From a virus: DNA of 32,739 bases. The notes under the pieces are model-generated. The model was not told the DNA's origin, searched no databases, and worked only from the letters and a program-made list of their open reading frames with translations. The position numbers and the translations under genes are program-made. Shown here one piece after another: positions 7,287-14,425 of the stretch (positions are counted from its first letter, which is position 1; every line of letters starts with the position of its first letter). The stretch lies in the IMG/VR virus record IMGVR_UViG_3300043536_000294, positions 1-32,739 of that record; one strand, written 5' to 3'.

Positions 7287-7295
7287 ATTGTAGCA
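7287..7295 (-). promoter_or_regulatory. Extended -10 promoter giving a leaderless mRNA
   Basis: On the minus strand TGC-TACAAT (7295-7287) is an extended -10 element. Exactly seven bases (7286-7280) separate it from the ATG at 7279, so transcription should begin at or next to the start codon. No good -35 is visible. The same spacing is found before the related gene at 32650. Confidence 0.55.
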
Positions 7296-7396
7296 CCGAA
7301 CGTAAAGATAGGAATCTTATCGGCCCGCCGCTCTCGATTCATCGAGTGCTTCCCAAACCCTCGATGTGTCGTAAGACGGCTAATTTTTGGAACTCC

Positions 7397-8242
7397 CTAG
7401 CAGCCCCAGCCTCTCCTTATCTCCTTCGATAGATGGTCAAGGTCGTAGTAGGTCGTGAATTGGTTAATGTTAACTCGGTGCAATTCATCTCGGATGGCCC
7501 CCTTACGAGCGGCGTTGACCTTAATTGTTATCAAGGAGGGATTATCGACAGGAGTGGCACGATGCATGTGGAATGTGAAGCACGAACTCTGTTGACCGAT
7601 CCGACCCGGGATGACATCGGGGCGAACGGGTAAAACGTAGGGCTTTTGCTTTGGGTCAGGTGCACTCCAAAACGAGACGCTTACCGCATACTCAACAAGC
7701 GGATTGTGCATCAGCATGACGGACGGCCACAACCGTTCTCCGCTATGTTTCTTGGCATCTTCGGGAATCACCTTCGTCGCATCCATCGCGTACACGAACC
7801 CATCTTGGCTCTCTTCCCCTTCGCAAGCAAAGAACAGCGCAGCCAATGGGTTAGTTGACCAGTCGAGTAATCGCGTAGGCATCCCAAAGTGCTGCGCTGA
7901 GAAATACATCTCGGCATGGTTGTGCTTGCTAAGAAATGCAGCCCCCGCAGTGCGAAAGTTGGAGATCATGTCGCGTTCAAGACGGAGACGTTTGTCCTCA
8001 AGGTCCCCTTTGATCTTGAACAACTTCGCCCGCTCCGTAAAATTGTTTCGATAGACTCCGGGAGATTGGCAGTCGAAATGAATATTCACGCCGCGATACC
8101 ACAGGTTGCTCAACATCCCAGTATTAGGCCGGGAATGCGTGCTGTGCCATTCACCAGACAGTTTGAGAAAGTCGGCTAGGTGGTCGACCGCTCCGGAGGG
8201 TTTGGGAGTCTTGATTACTGGAATATCCACCGTGCCGCTCAT
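7397..8242 (-). CDS. FRG-domain protein
   Basis: This 281-residue protein has the FRG-domain signature. LWYRGVN at about 47-53 is the FRG-like motif, and YFSAQHFGMPTRLLDWSTNPLAALFFAC (113-140) is the hallmark HxG.PTRLLDWT.NPLVALyFA segment. FRG proteins are frequent orphan genes in mobile elements and some occur in anti-phage systems; the biochemical activity of the family is not settled. No membrane segment or partner domain is visible. The gene stands alone between unrelated small genes, so its role as defence cargo is inference. Confidence 0.88.
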   Translation of the reverse strand: MSGTVDIPVIKTPKPSGAVDHLADFLKLSGEWHSTHSRPNTGMLSNLWYRGVNIHFDCQSPGVYRNNFTERAKLFKIKGDLEDKRLRLERDMISNFRTAGAAFLSKHNHAEMYFSAQHFGMPTRLLDWSTNPLAALFFACEGEESQDGFVYAMDATKVIPEDAKKHSGERLWPSVMLMHNPLVEYAVSVSFWSAPDPKQKPYVLPVRPDVIPGRIGQQSSCFTFHMHRATPVDNPSLITIKVNAARKGAIRDELHRVNINQFTTYYDLDHLSKEIRRGWGC

Positions 8243-8348
8243 TCTACAGCGACTGGCCCTCGCCTTTCATTAGGCATCTGCGTCCCCAGTCGAATCAGGC
8301 GAGTTCAAACTATTACACCTAAACGAAGTGCTCGTTATTGCACGGCGG

Positions 8349-8543
8349 CTAATAGACCGACCCCTCGTTGAGCCCTAGCTTCGCGGCGACCTCGGGGTAA
8401 CGAGCGCACAACCTCCAGAAATTCTTGCGTGCCCGAGAAGGCGGACAACTCGTTGAATAGCGAGATGGCTGCTTGGCGATGTCCTTCCAATACCAAAACT
8501 TCTTCTTGATGATGGCATCGCGAATTGGTTTTCGTGCGTTCAT
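8349..8543 (-). CDS. Small basic unknown protein, 64 aa
   Basis: ATG at 8543 is preceded by GGAGG about 11 bases upstream, which supports this start over an in-frame ATG at 8597. The product is basic and aromatic-rich (KKKFWYWKDIAKQPSRYS, RARKNFWRLCARYPEVAAKLGL) and may be a small helix-turn-helix or DNA-binding protein. No family recognised. It is upstream of the FRG gene in the same orientation, with about 100 non-coding bases between. Confidence 0.5.
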   Translation of the reverse strand: MNARKPIRDAIIKKKFWYWKDIAKQPSRYSTSCPPSRARKNFWRLCARYPEVAAKLGLNEGSVY

Positions 8544-9099
8544 GACTGCGTTTTCCTCCAAGAAGTTGTTTCGAGCCGTGCTACTGGGCGACTTCAATTC
8601 GCGCTCGTTCGAGACGCAGGTTAGAAGTTTTCCAGTATTGATGGCATTTCTGCATCTGGGCGGATCGGAGCAGTTAGAGAACTGACGCGATTGCCGCCTC
8701 TAAGAATGGGTTTTGAAAGTCCGCGAATCACCCCTGAACAATCCCGCGAATTACCTTGATTGCAGCTTGAACAGCGTGTATGTCTGGACTGCGGGGATAC
8801 GTCACCCGGAGAAAATCGAGACTATCTTCCGCCCTTAGCATCGCCCCAAACAGCCCGCCCCTTGCGGGATTCGGCGTCCTGTGTTACTATAATGTTAGCG
8901 GAAGCACCGACTCGGCGAGTTCGCCACAGAGCCATCCTAACCCGCTACTCGGGCACTCGTTTAGAAGCGAGGCACGTCCTACCCGCCCGAGCACAAAACA
9001 CCAAAACAGATTATTAAGTGCTACGAATGAACACGGCTGTGCCATGCCCCATTCCTAAACGAACTGTGGGTACGCATTCAACACCCTCGGGGGAAAGTA
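8544..9099. other. Gene-poor region with repeats, a possible -10 and a hairpin
   Basis: No convincing protein-coding gene is seen. CCGCGAATCACC (8721) is repeated as CCGCGAATTACC (8744), 23 bp apart, as for a dimeric operator. A TATAAT lies at 8888-8893, although no good -35 is spaced correctly. Downstream, CTCGGGC (8948-8954) pairs with GCCCGAG (8985-8991) around an inner CTCG/CGAG stem. The segment may be a promoter and structured leader or small RNA for the gene at 9136. Confidence 0.35.
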
Positions 9100-9109
9100 A
9101 TGCCCCGAG
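9086..9109 (+). promoter_or_regulatory. Leader hairpin before the duplicated-helix gene
   Basis: CTCGGGG (9086-9092) and CCCCGAG (9103-9109) form a 7-bp stem with a 10-base loop that contains an ATG at 9100. The real start appears to be the GTG at 9136, so the hairpin sits in the leader just ahead of its ribosome-binding site. Confidence 0.45.
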
Positions 9110-9135
9110 CAATCTTAGAAAGGGGGAATAAAACT

Positions 9136-9303
9136 GTGACAAACGAAGAGATTCAAGAAAGACTCGACCTCGTGATCTCGTTGGAAAACGCGGAGAAGCG
9201 GCTGGAAGACTCCAGTCTCTCCATGACCAACGAAGAGATTCGGGAGCGGTTGGAACTGGTCAACAGCCTGTACGAAGCCGAACAAAAATTGGCGGAAGTC
9301 TAA
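9136..9303 (+). CDS. Small protein made of two tandem helical repeats, 55 aa
   Basis: The product is an internal duplication. TNEEIQERLDLVISLENAEKRLED is followed by TNEEIRERLELVNSLYEAEQKLAE with a period of 29 codons (9136 and 9223). Both copies begin with a potential start codon. I chose GTG 9136, preceded by AAGGGGG nine bases upstream; an ATG at 9100 would add 12 residues. Each unit is a charged amphipathic helix, so the protein is probably a coiled-coil or helical hairpin. No function known. It lies just before the origin-like repeat and converges on the primase gene. Confidence 0.6.
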   Translation: MTNEEIQERLDLVISLENAEKRLEDSSLSMTNEEIRERLELVNSLYEAEQKLAEV

Positions 9304-9536
9304 CCGAAACAAGGAACAGTGCTTTGCCCCGCTCCGTTGCTGTTGCGGGTCTTGATCGGCGCAACCGGGTACGGATTTCCAGCCGTACCCAGCGCCGTTT
9401 GGGATCGCTCTCGTCGAACAGACTGTCAAGGGCCTCAAGCTGACGCTGATCGTGGAGCGGGACAACGGGACGAGTTTACTTGTGGGCTTTCTTATTAACG
9501 CCTCTTCCGTGCCAAATAGCCCAAGGTTAGCGGTCG
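9304..9536. other. Non-coding stretch with a hairpin
   Basis: Between the small helical gene and the inverted repeat near the primase there is a strong hairpin, GGGTACGG (9367-9374) with CCGTACCC (9383-9390), without a following T-run. An open frame from about 9357 to 9540 looks protein-like in composition but has no start codon; it may be a gene remnant. Confidence 0.3.
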
Positions 9537-9640
9537 GCTGACGAAACCTGACGGGATGACGGCTTTTTCTATATTTTTTACTTAATCGCGTATATAGAGA
9601 AAAAGTAGAAAATCCCGTCAGTTCGTCAGGTTTCGTCAGC
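9537..9640. repeat. Origin-like inverted iteron repeat around an AT-rich core
   Basis: GCTGACGAAACCTGAC (9537-9552) and its exact reverse complement (9625-9640) flank 72 bases. Inside each arm further CTGACG units occur: CTGACGGGAT then GACGG on the left, and, on the opposite strand, CTGACGAA and CTGACGGGAT on the right. That makes about three iteron-like units per side facing each other. The core (9564-9612) is AT-rich with CTTTTTCTATAT facing ATATAGAGAAAAAG. The right arm abuts the stop codon of the primase gene. A replication origin, a regulator site or a large terminator are possible; origin is favoured by context. Confidence 0.6.
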
Positions 9641-12024
9641 TACAGTACCGCTTCTGGATCAACATCAGGCTGGTTTGTGGTTGTCTTGAGTCCAACACCT
9701 GTCCAATAGTTGCCGTCCGCTTTGTGCCTCGGCTTTCCAAACCTCTTACGCATCGCATCAGAGAATAGGCTCTCTTTCATGACGTGCTCGCGGTTAGCCT
9801 CAGCCCACATTGTGAATGCTGTGTACATCTCGGTTTGCTTTGCCTCGGCGTACTCCGCGATGACGCATTTGTCGCCAAGGAACCGACCGACCACATCCTG
9901 CGACTCGCGGTACTTGGTCGTGGCTTCGTTCACTTTGTCTGGATACATCATCCCGAACTTCAGGTAGTCAGCCATGCCTTTGAGCATCCAGCGTAGTATC
10001 CCCGGCGCTTCAGTCTTGAGCTTGGGCGCAAGCTGCTCGTCCCTCTTGTCGTCGGGGATGGTGACCTCGAACGGAATGCACTTCAGACGACGCCAGATAC
10101 CCCAATCCGTGCCCCGGATGACGGGCTTGTAGTTGGAGTGCATCCAAATCTTGAAATTCGGATAGAACGTGAAAAATTCGTGGTGGAGTTTCCGACAAGT
10201 GATTGGGTCGCCGCCAGTGAGCCTCTTGATGAGAGCCTCGTCCAGCTTGTGGCCGTCTTGAGACTCCGAAGCCGTGACGAACCGCGCTCCCACCAATCCC
10301 GCGAGGTCGTTACGGGCCTCATTCTTGTTCTTGGTGATGACGAAGGTCTCGAAGCTCGTGTCCTTGCCGTAACCACCCATGACGTGTCGCACGACCTCAA
10401 GGAACACGCCCTTCCCGTTGCAGCCGTCCCCATACGGGAAGAACATCGCTTGCGCCGACGTGTCAGCAGATAGGGTGTAACCCGTCGCCCGAGAGAGAAA
10501 ATCTACCATCTGCTGATCGCTGCCCATAACCTCATTTAGGAACGCGAGCCACTGCGGGCACTCGGCCTCGGGGTCATACACTACTGGGCTGATTGTGGTA
10601 ATCATGTCCGCAGGGTTGTGAGGCTTCAGCTTGCCCGTGTGCAGATCGATTGTTCCATTCTGGCAGTTGAACAGCCACGGGTCGCGGTCATACTCGTTGA
10701 TGACGGTGACCACGGTGCGTTCCTTCGATGCCAGATCGATCATAGCGTTCCGACGCTCCTTGGCCTCAGAGATGATCGCCCAGCGCAACATAGATGTACG
10801 CTCGTCGTCTTCCAAATCCTTAGCTTCATCAAATATCTCCTGAGCGACTTTCTTGGCAAGGCGGTCAATGATCCCGTGGGTGTCGGGTGCCCAACGCTTC
10901 TCGTCCCAGACGCGCCATTCGCCGATATCGCGGACATAGCGAATGCGACCACCGAAGCGCCGAACCAAACGTTCAGCATTGCCCGTGTCAGTCTTGCGGT
11001 AGTTGAACCCCGTCGTATCGATCTCTGGCTGCTTGGGCTGCTCAGGCTCAGCTTCAGTCTGCGGTGTCTCATCATTCAGGAACGCGACCACAGCCTCAGG
11101 CGATTGAGGTTCTGGCGCATCAGCGTCCGCGACAGAGAAACTCGGGTCCTTGAACAGCAGGTCGTCATCGTCCTCCACGTAGATCAGATATGGGTAGTCC
11201 TCGATGTCATGCTCTTCTGACAGGACCTCCTTGAGGTCGTTAATGTCCTTGTCTTGGCACCCCCCAGCCATGCACTTGAACCCGATGCGATTCCCGAAAG
11301 TGACGCAGCACTTGAAGCTGCCCTTGTGCTGACCTTCATGAGCGCGACCCACGAATGGGCACTCCAGCAATTCGACGTACAGGACGCCAGCCACGGTTTT
11401 CTCCTCACCTGTGGCGGAAAGCTCGTTGTGGTCGAGCCAGTCATAGCGATCAAAGTCAGGGTGGAAAACAGATTCCTTGATGCGCCGAGATGAAGTCTTC
11501 TTCTTGGAACTGTTCTTCCTCAGCCAATCGACCATTTCCTGCGGAATGGGTTTGATGGGCAGATCATTCGCTGGAACGTACTCCCCGTAAGGTTCCTTGT
11601 CAGTACGCTTCACACCGGGCGAGGCACAGGTTAGGTTGTGGGCCTTGAACTCAACGATGGGCTTGCCGTCGGCACCAAGGACATTACAATTGCCCAGTTC
11701 CTCGGACGCAGCCGTGTGCAAGTAGTAAACCTGCTTGTTTCCCGGAGTCGGCGAGTTCACAACAAACGTATCGTCGTAGTTCGGAATGTCGAGGCGCTGC
11801 GCTTGTTCGGGGCCATCTATGTCGAGGATGCAGTTGGCTCTATTTTTTGCAACGGACACCCAACTGTGCTCCGCGTAGCCGTTGGAGTTCCACTTCTTCA
11901 GGGTATCGATGTCTGTGGTCGCGAATTCCAGCGATCCTTTGATGGACGGGTGCCGAAGACCCGGTAACGTTGGCGTCTGGTGCACACCGCGCCGTGCATG
12001 TCTCAAAATCTGTTGGAAATCCAT
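9640..12024 (-). CDS. P4-type primase-helicase (Prim-Pol/SF3 replication protein)
   Basis: Replication initiator of 794 residues. A Prim-Pol-like N-terminal domain (about 1-170) has the acidic pair DID at 68-70 and VEFKAHN near 124. A Cys/His cluster (Cys222, His229/233, Cys239/240, Cys251, Cys256) looks like a zinc ribbon. After a linker comes a D5_N/SF3 helicase with GDGCNGKG (532-539, the usual P4-type Walker A ending in GKG), TASES near 584-588, the sensor KIWMHSNYKP (625-634) and IWRRLKCIPF. Such proteins prime and unwind plasmid, satellite and phage DNA. The ATG at 12024 has only a weak AAGAGA site and follows a highly structured leader. Confidence 0.92.
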   Translation of the reverse strand: MDFQQILRHARRGVHQTPTLPGLRHPSIKGSLEFATTDIDTLKKWNSNGYAEHSWVSVAKNRANCILDIDGPEQAQRLDIPNYDDTFVVNSPTPGNKQVYYLHTAASEELGNCNVLGADGKPIVEFKAHNLTCASPGVKRTDKEPYGEYVPANDLPIKPIPQEMVDWLRKNSSKKKTSSRRIKESVFHPDFDRYDWLDHNELSATGEEKTVAGVLYVELLECPFVGRAHEGQHKGSFKCCVTFGNRIGFKCMAGGCQDKDINDLKEVLSEEHDIEDYPYLIYVEDDDDLLFKDPSFSVADADAPEPQSPEAVVAFLNDETPQTEAEPEQPKQPEIDTTGFNYRKTDTGNAERLVRRFGGRIRYVRDIGEWRVWDEKRWAPDTHGIIDRLAKKVAQEIFDEAKDLEDDERTSMLRWAIISEAKERRNAMIDLASKERTVVTVINEYDRDPWLFNCQNGTIDLHTGKLKPHNPADMITTISPVVYDPEAECPQWLAFLNEVMGSDQQMVDFLSRATGYTLSADTSAQAMFFPYGDGCNGKGVFLEVVRHVMGGYGKDTSFETFVITKNKNEARNDLAGLVGARFVTASESQDGHKLDEALIKRLTGGDPITCRKLHHEFFTFYPNFKIWMHSNYKPVIRGTDWGIWRRLKCIPFEVTIPDDKRDEQLAPKLKTEAPGILRWMLKGMADYLKFGMMYPDKVNEATTKYRESQDVVGRFLGDKCVIAEYAEAKQTEMYTAFTMWAEANREHVMKESLFSDAMRKRFGKPRHKADGNYWTGVGLKTTTNQPDVDPEAVL

Positions 12025-12056
12025 GTTCAGTCTCTTTCGGTTTTTGTTTTAAGCGT

Positions 12057-12122
12057 CTACAGTCCGTAGGTGCGTCCCATTAGGACGCTTTGGCGGTGGG
12101 TGGACTGTAGGAACCCACCGCC
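12057..12122 (-). promoter_or_regulatory. Interlocked-stem leader before the primase (possible pseudoknot)
   Basis: On the minus strand, stem C is GGCGGTGGGT/ACCCACCGCC (12122-12113 with 12101-12092). The bases in its 11-base loop include CTACAGTCC (12110-12102), which can pair perfectly with GGACTGTAG at 12065-12057. Together they would make an H-type pseudoknot. A third small stem, GCGTCC/GGACGC (12088-12083 with 12077-12072), lies between. AAGCGTC near 12090 can also pair with GACGCTT near 12050, giving alternative folds. The element ends about 30 bases before the primase start codon and could control its translation or transcription. Confidence 0.6.
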
Positions 12123-12152
12123 CCCGAATCTTAGGTGCCCCCAAGACCCTCA

Positions 12153-12383
12153 CTATCTAAAGGGGGCGGTAGTGGATTTTTTATAGGCCGCCGATCCAGC
12201 CCCCTGCTTGCGCCTGATCTTGAACATCTTCCGCGCACGGTCAATCGCCCAGTAAGTGAGCCCATGTTGGCGACGAAGGTCGGCGAGCGAGACCTCTTTG
12301 TTCTCCGCGATCAGCTTTGCGATCCGCTCGTAATACTCAAACCGTTTGGCGTCCATCGCCTTTTTGAGTTCAGCCCTATCCAT
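12153..12383 (-). CDS. Small helix-turn-helix-like protein, 76 aa
   Basis: ATG at 12383 overlaps the end of the upstream gene by eight bases (ATGGATAG), so the two are probably translationally coupled. The product has a charged N-terminal helix (ELKKAMDAKRFEYYERIAKLI). A helix-turn-helix-like segment follows at about 31-52 (EVSLADLRRQHGLTYWAIDRAR), with a basic tail after it. It probably binds DNA and may regulate the adjacent primase or its leader, which starts 30 bases downstream. The family is not named with certainty. Confidence 0.65.
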   Translation of the reverse strand: MDRAELKKAMDAKRFEYYERIAKLIAENKEVSLADLRRQHGLTYWAIDRARKMFKIRRKQGAGSAAYKKSTTAPFR

Positions 12384-12705
12384 TGAGAGCCACTTCGATC
12401 AGTTTGCGGAGGACGGCGACTGCCCTATCTTCTGCCTCTTGATCGCCTTCGTCCTCGATAAGATCGTGAATTGCGTGCGCCAACATCCGCAAACAGTTGT
12501 CGCTGATCTCCTCGGACAAAACCACCGCATGGCCCCCGCTATCCACGTGATATTGCTGTTCCTTCTGAATGAGGGGCAAACGGATTCTCTGGCGGTTACG
12601 CTTGCGTGGTGCTTCGCTGTGCGGCGTTAATACTTCGTTGGCGAATGCCTGAGTCGTTGCCTCACTTTTGTGCTCCGCAGTAATGATCGTTTTGCTGGAC
12701 TTCAT
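12376..12705 (-). CDS. Unknown protein, 109 aa
   Basis: ATG at 12705 has AAGGTG seven bases upstream, which makes it better than an in-frame ATG at 12747. The product is polar with a basic patch (SEAPRKRNRQRIRLPLIQKEQQ) and an acidic helical C-terminal half (EISDNCLRMLAHAIHDLIEDEGDQEAEDRAVAVLRKLIEVAL). No known domain recognised. As first gene of the primase operon, coupled to the HTH-like gene, it may be a replication-control or partition accessory; this is inferred from position only. Confidence 0.6.
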   Translation of the reverse strand: MKSSKTIITAEHKSEATTQAFANEVLTPHSEAPRKRNRQRIRLPLIQKEQQYHVDSGGHAVVLSEEISDNCLRMLAHAIHDLIEDEGDQEAEDRAVAVLRKLIEVALNG

Positions 12706-12721
12706 TCTGTTCACCTTGTGG

Positions 12722-12832
12722 ATCGCACCAATCGATTGGCTGACCACACATTAGCGATTGGAAGAAGCAAAACTCATTCGCTGGCGAGTTTTGGTGCGAT
12801 TTTCCCAGTTTTATCGCCAAAACAATTGTTGG
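12722..12832 (-). promoter_or_regulatory. Operator region upstream of the primase operon
   Basis: The gap before the operon start holds a perfect 12-bp palindrome CCAATCGATTGG (12728-12739). ATCGCACCAA (12722-12731) is repeated in inverted form at 12791-12800. A second imperfect hairpin pairs GTTTTGGTGCGAT with ATCGCCAAAAC (12789-12832). Such clustered dyads suggest repressor control of the replication operon. No clear -35/-10 pair was identified. Confidence 0.4.
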
Positions 12833-12876
12833 GAGATGTTTTCGGATTTTTTAGGAGGAGTGGGGGCATCGACTTC

Positions 12877-13131
12877 CTAATCCTCGTCCTGCAACCTGAG
12901 GGCTGAGACAGGGCCGAAGGCTTCGTGCAAATTTCTTGGTAAAACGGTGAGTGGGTAATACCGCAAATTGATTTCGAGTTCTTCTGCACCGAATTGCTCG
13001 ATCAATCGTTCGATCTTCTCCGAGAACTTCTCGGTCACGTGATCGAGTGCATCCGAAAGCTCGGACTGATACCGTTCCAAAAGATCGCGAAGCCTGTCGT
13101 CGAGCACTTCGATTGGATGGACTGTTGACAT
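12877..13131 (-). CDS. Unknown helical protein, 84 aa
   Basis: ATG at 13131 follows GGGAGG five bases upstream; the in-frame ATG at 13173 is less well supported. The product is a predicted long charged helix (LDDRLRDLLERYQSELSDALDHVTEKFSEKIERLIEQFG), likely coiled-coil, with a short C-terminal strand-like part. Function unknown. It precedes the primase operon in the same orientation, with the operator region between. Confidence 0.65.
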   Translation of the reverse strand: MSTVHPIEVLDDRLRDLLERYQSELSDALDHVTEKFSEKIERLIEQFGAEELEINLRYYPLTVLPRNLHEAFGPVSALRLQDED

Positions 13132-13502
13132 AGTTACCTCCCTGCGTTCGAGTCTGCCGACCCTCTGTATCAAGGAAGTGAAAGGTGGATTTTTGAATTT
13201 GGTCGGCGGCTATGGAGAAGAAGCTATCGAAACTTGCGGTGGCGGAAAATCGAGGATTGTTTGCAAAATTCGCAAATCGATAGTGAATTTCGTGGCGGGA
13301 GCTTCGCCTCGTAGGAACCGAGAGGTTGCCATAAAAGTCAAACGTGAAACATCAGTACCCCAAGAATCGTAGCCCAGCGTTAGAGTTGGCGTTTCTGATC
13401 GGATATTTCTTGGGGTCGAACCAGCCGGGTAGCTCCTGAGTGGCGGATTGCCCAAACCGCATCTTGCCCGTCTTGGCCCCGATCCGTACTGAAATGACCT
13501 GT
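13132..13502. other. Intergenic region with a small dyad
   Basis: No supported gene. A near-perfect dyad, TTTGC-AAAATTC-GCAAA, lies at 13260-13276 and could be an operator for the gene starting at 13131. An open minus-strand frame runs through 13352-13555 into the end of the DUF4145 gene, but it has no ribosome-binding site and is not called. Confidence 0.3.
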
Positions 13503-14207
13503 TTACCCTTTCGAGTTCGACCGTTCCTGTCTAATTCTTGCGTTCTTGGAAGCATTCTTAATCTTTGAAGCCTTGTAGTCGAAGTCGTAGAGAAAATTCA
13601 TCAAGTCCTCCATGACCTCCATGGCGTCCGAGGCCTCGGACGGGTACATTGCCTCAAGATCGTGTGCGGCATCGTTTCCTGCAAATCGGAATCCATGGAG
13701 TGAATCGACAAGGGTCTCGTTACGGAAGAAGGTCGAAAGACCGTCGATCTTCTTTTCCAAATTGCTTGCTTCGATCCCTTTATTTTTACACACCCCTTCA
13801 ATCAGAGCTCGAAGCCCGATAGTGCAAAGCAACATCGAACCCGCATTGAATGCCTCAACTGTTTCACGGTAGAGTTTCGCCAACGCTGGTGGAAGTTTGA
13901 TGAAATACTTAGATTGTCGTTTCCCTATTGTTCTTGGCGGATACAGATGAACCTCTGGCTGTACCTCGGCTTCGGTTGGAGCACCCACCAATTCCCAATG
14001 ATGTACTAAGGTGGCCATTTCGCACCCGCAGCAGACCCAGAGCTCGTCGGTCCACGCCTCGTAATAATCACCTGAGTTCGGGTCTGCATCTGAGCCACGA
14101 TGAGTAAACTTCAACTCATGTATTCGCGGACCACCACAGCGGTTGCAAGAAATTCGCTCAGTTTTCGCTGGTTTCGGGTTCTCTTGCTGTTCTTTGATGT
14201 CACTCAT
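13503..14207 (-). CDS. DUF4145 protein with N-terminal zinc ribbon
   Basis: The 234-residue protein starts with a zinc-ribbon-like segment: Cys21/Cys24 and Cys59-Cys62 in LWVCCGC. The DUF4145 domain follows, with IGLRALIEGVCKNKGI (130-145) and FAGNDAAHD (175-183). That pattern, Arg-rich helix then GN.AAH, is typical of this HEPN-related family. DUF4145 domains are often fused to or found beside restriction enzymes and other defence genes. ATG 14207 has AGGAGA about 11 bases upstream and overlaps the preceding open frame as ATGA. It is the last clear gene of the Mom-like operon. Confidence 0.8.
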   Translation of the reverse strand: MSDIKEQQENPKPAKTERISCNRCGGPRIHELKFTHRGSDADPNSGDYYEAWTDELWVCCGCEMATLVHHWELVGAPTEAEVQPEVHLYPPRTIGKRQSKYFIKLPPALAKLYRETVEAFNAGSMLLCTIGLRALIEGVCKNKGIEASNLEKKIDGLSTFFRNETLVDSLHGFRFAGNDAAHDLEAMYPSEASDAMEVMEDLMNFLYDFDYKASKIKNASKNARIRQERSNSKG

Positions 14208-14425
14208 TTAGTGCGAATCTCCTTTTTGACTTCAAAAGCGGCGGCCATGATACACAGCAAGTTCTTCTCATCGTGCAGTCCGATGGACATCTTGTTGAGG
14301 GTGCAAACTAGACAGTCCCGAGCCTCACCGAGGCGTCGTCGAAGCTCACAACGGGTGCAAACGTGGCAGCAGTCACTTCGGACTCTGTGTGAGGTTCGGT
14401 ATAGGGCAAGAACTCGAAGCGGCAA
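14204..14425 (-). CDS. Possible Cys-rich small protein overlapping the mom-like gene
   Basis: A 73-residue open frame begins with TTG at 14425, inside the 3' end of the mom-like gene (118-base overlap), and stops as ATGA on the DUF4145 start. It encodes CCHVCTRC and, further on, CLVC, a spacing that could bind zinc, followed by a helical, mildly basic C-terminus. No ribosome-binding site is seen. The exact stop/start coupling favours a real gene; the long overlap and weak start argue against it. Confidence 0.35.
   Translation of the reverse strand: MPLRVLALYRTSHRVRSDCCHVCTRCELRRRLGEARDCLVCTLNKMSIGLHDEKNLLCIMAAAFEVKKEIRTK

Noticed and set aside
8760-9058. Plus-strand frames of 85-92 codons
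   Set aside because: No ribosome-binding site, overlapping frames and no family resemblance; the stretch contains a structured leader instead.
9357-9540. Open frame with protein-like composition before the iteron block
   Set aside because: It has no start codon in frame after the preceding stop; at most a gene remnant.
9537-9640. Treating the inverted repeat only as the primase terminator
   Set aside because: The arms are made of repeated CTGACG units on both sides of an AT-rich core, which a terminator does not need; the terminator role remains possible.
12153-12386. Plus-strand frame opposite the HTH-like gene
   Set aside because: The minus-strand reading has a coupled start, operon context and an HTH-like pattern.
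13352-13555. 67-codon frame overlapping the end of the DUF4145 gene
   Set aside because: No ribosome-binding site at any in-frame start and a 50-base overlap; left uncalled though it could extend the operon.
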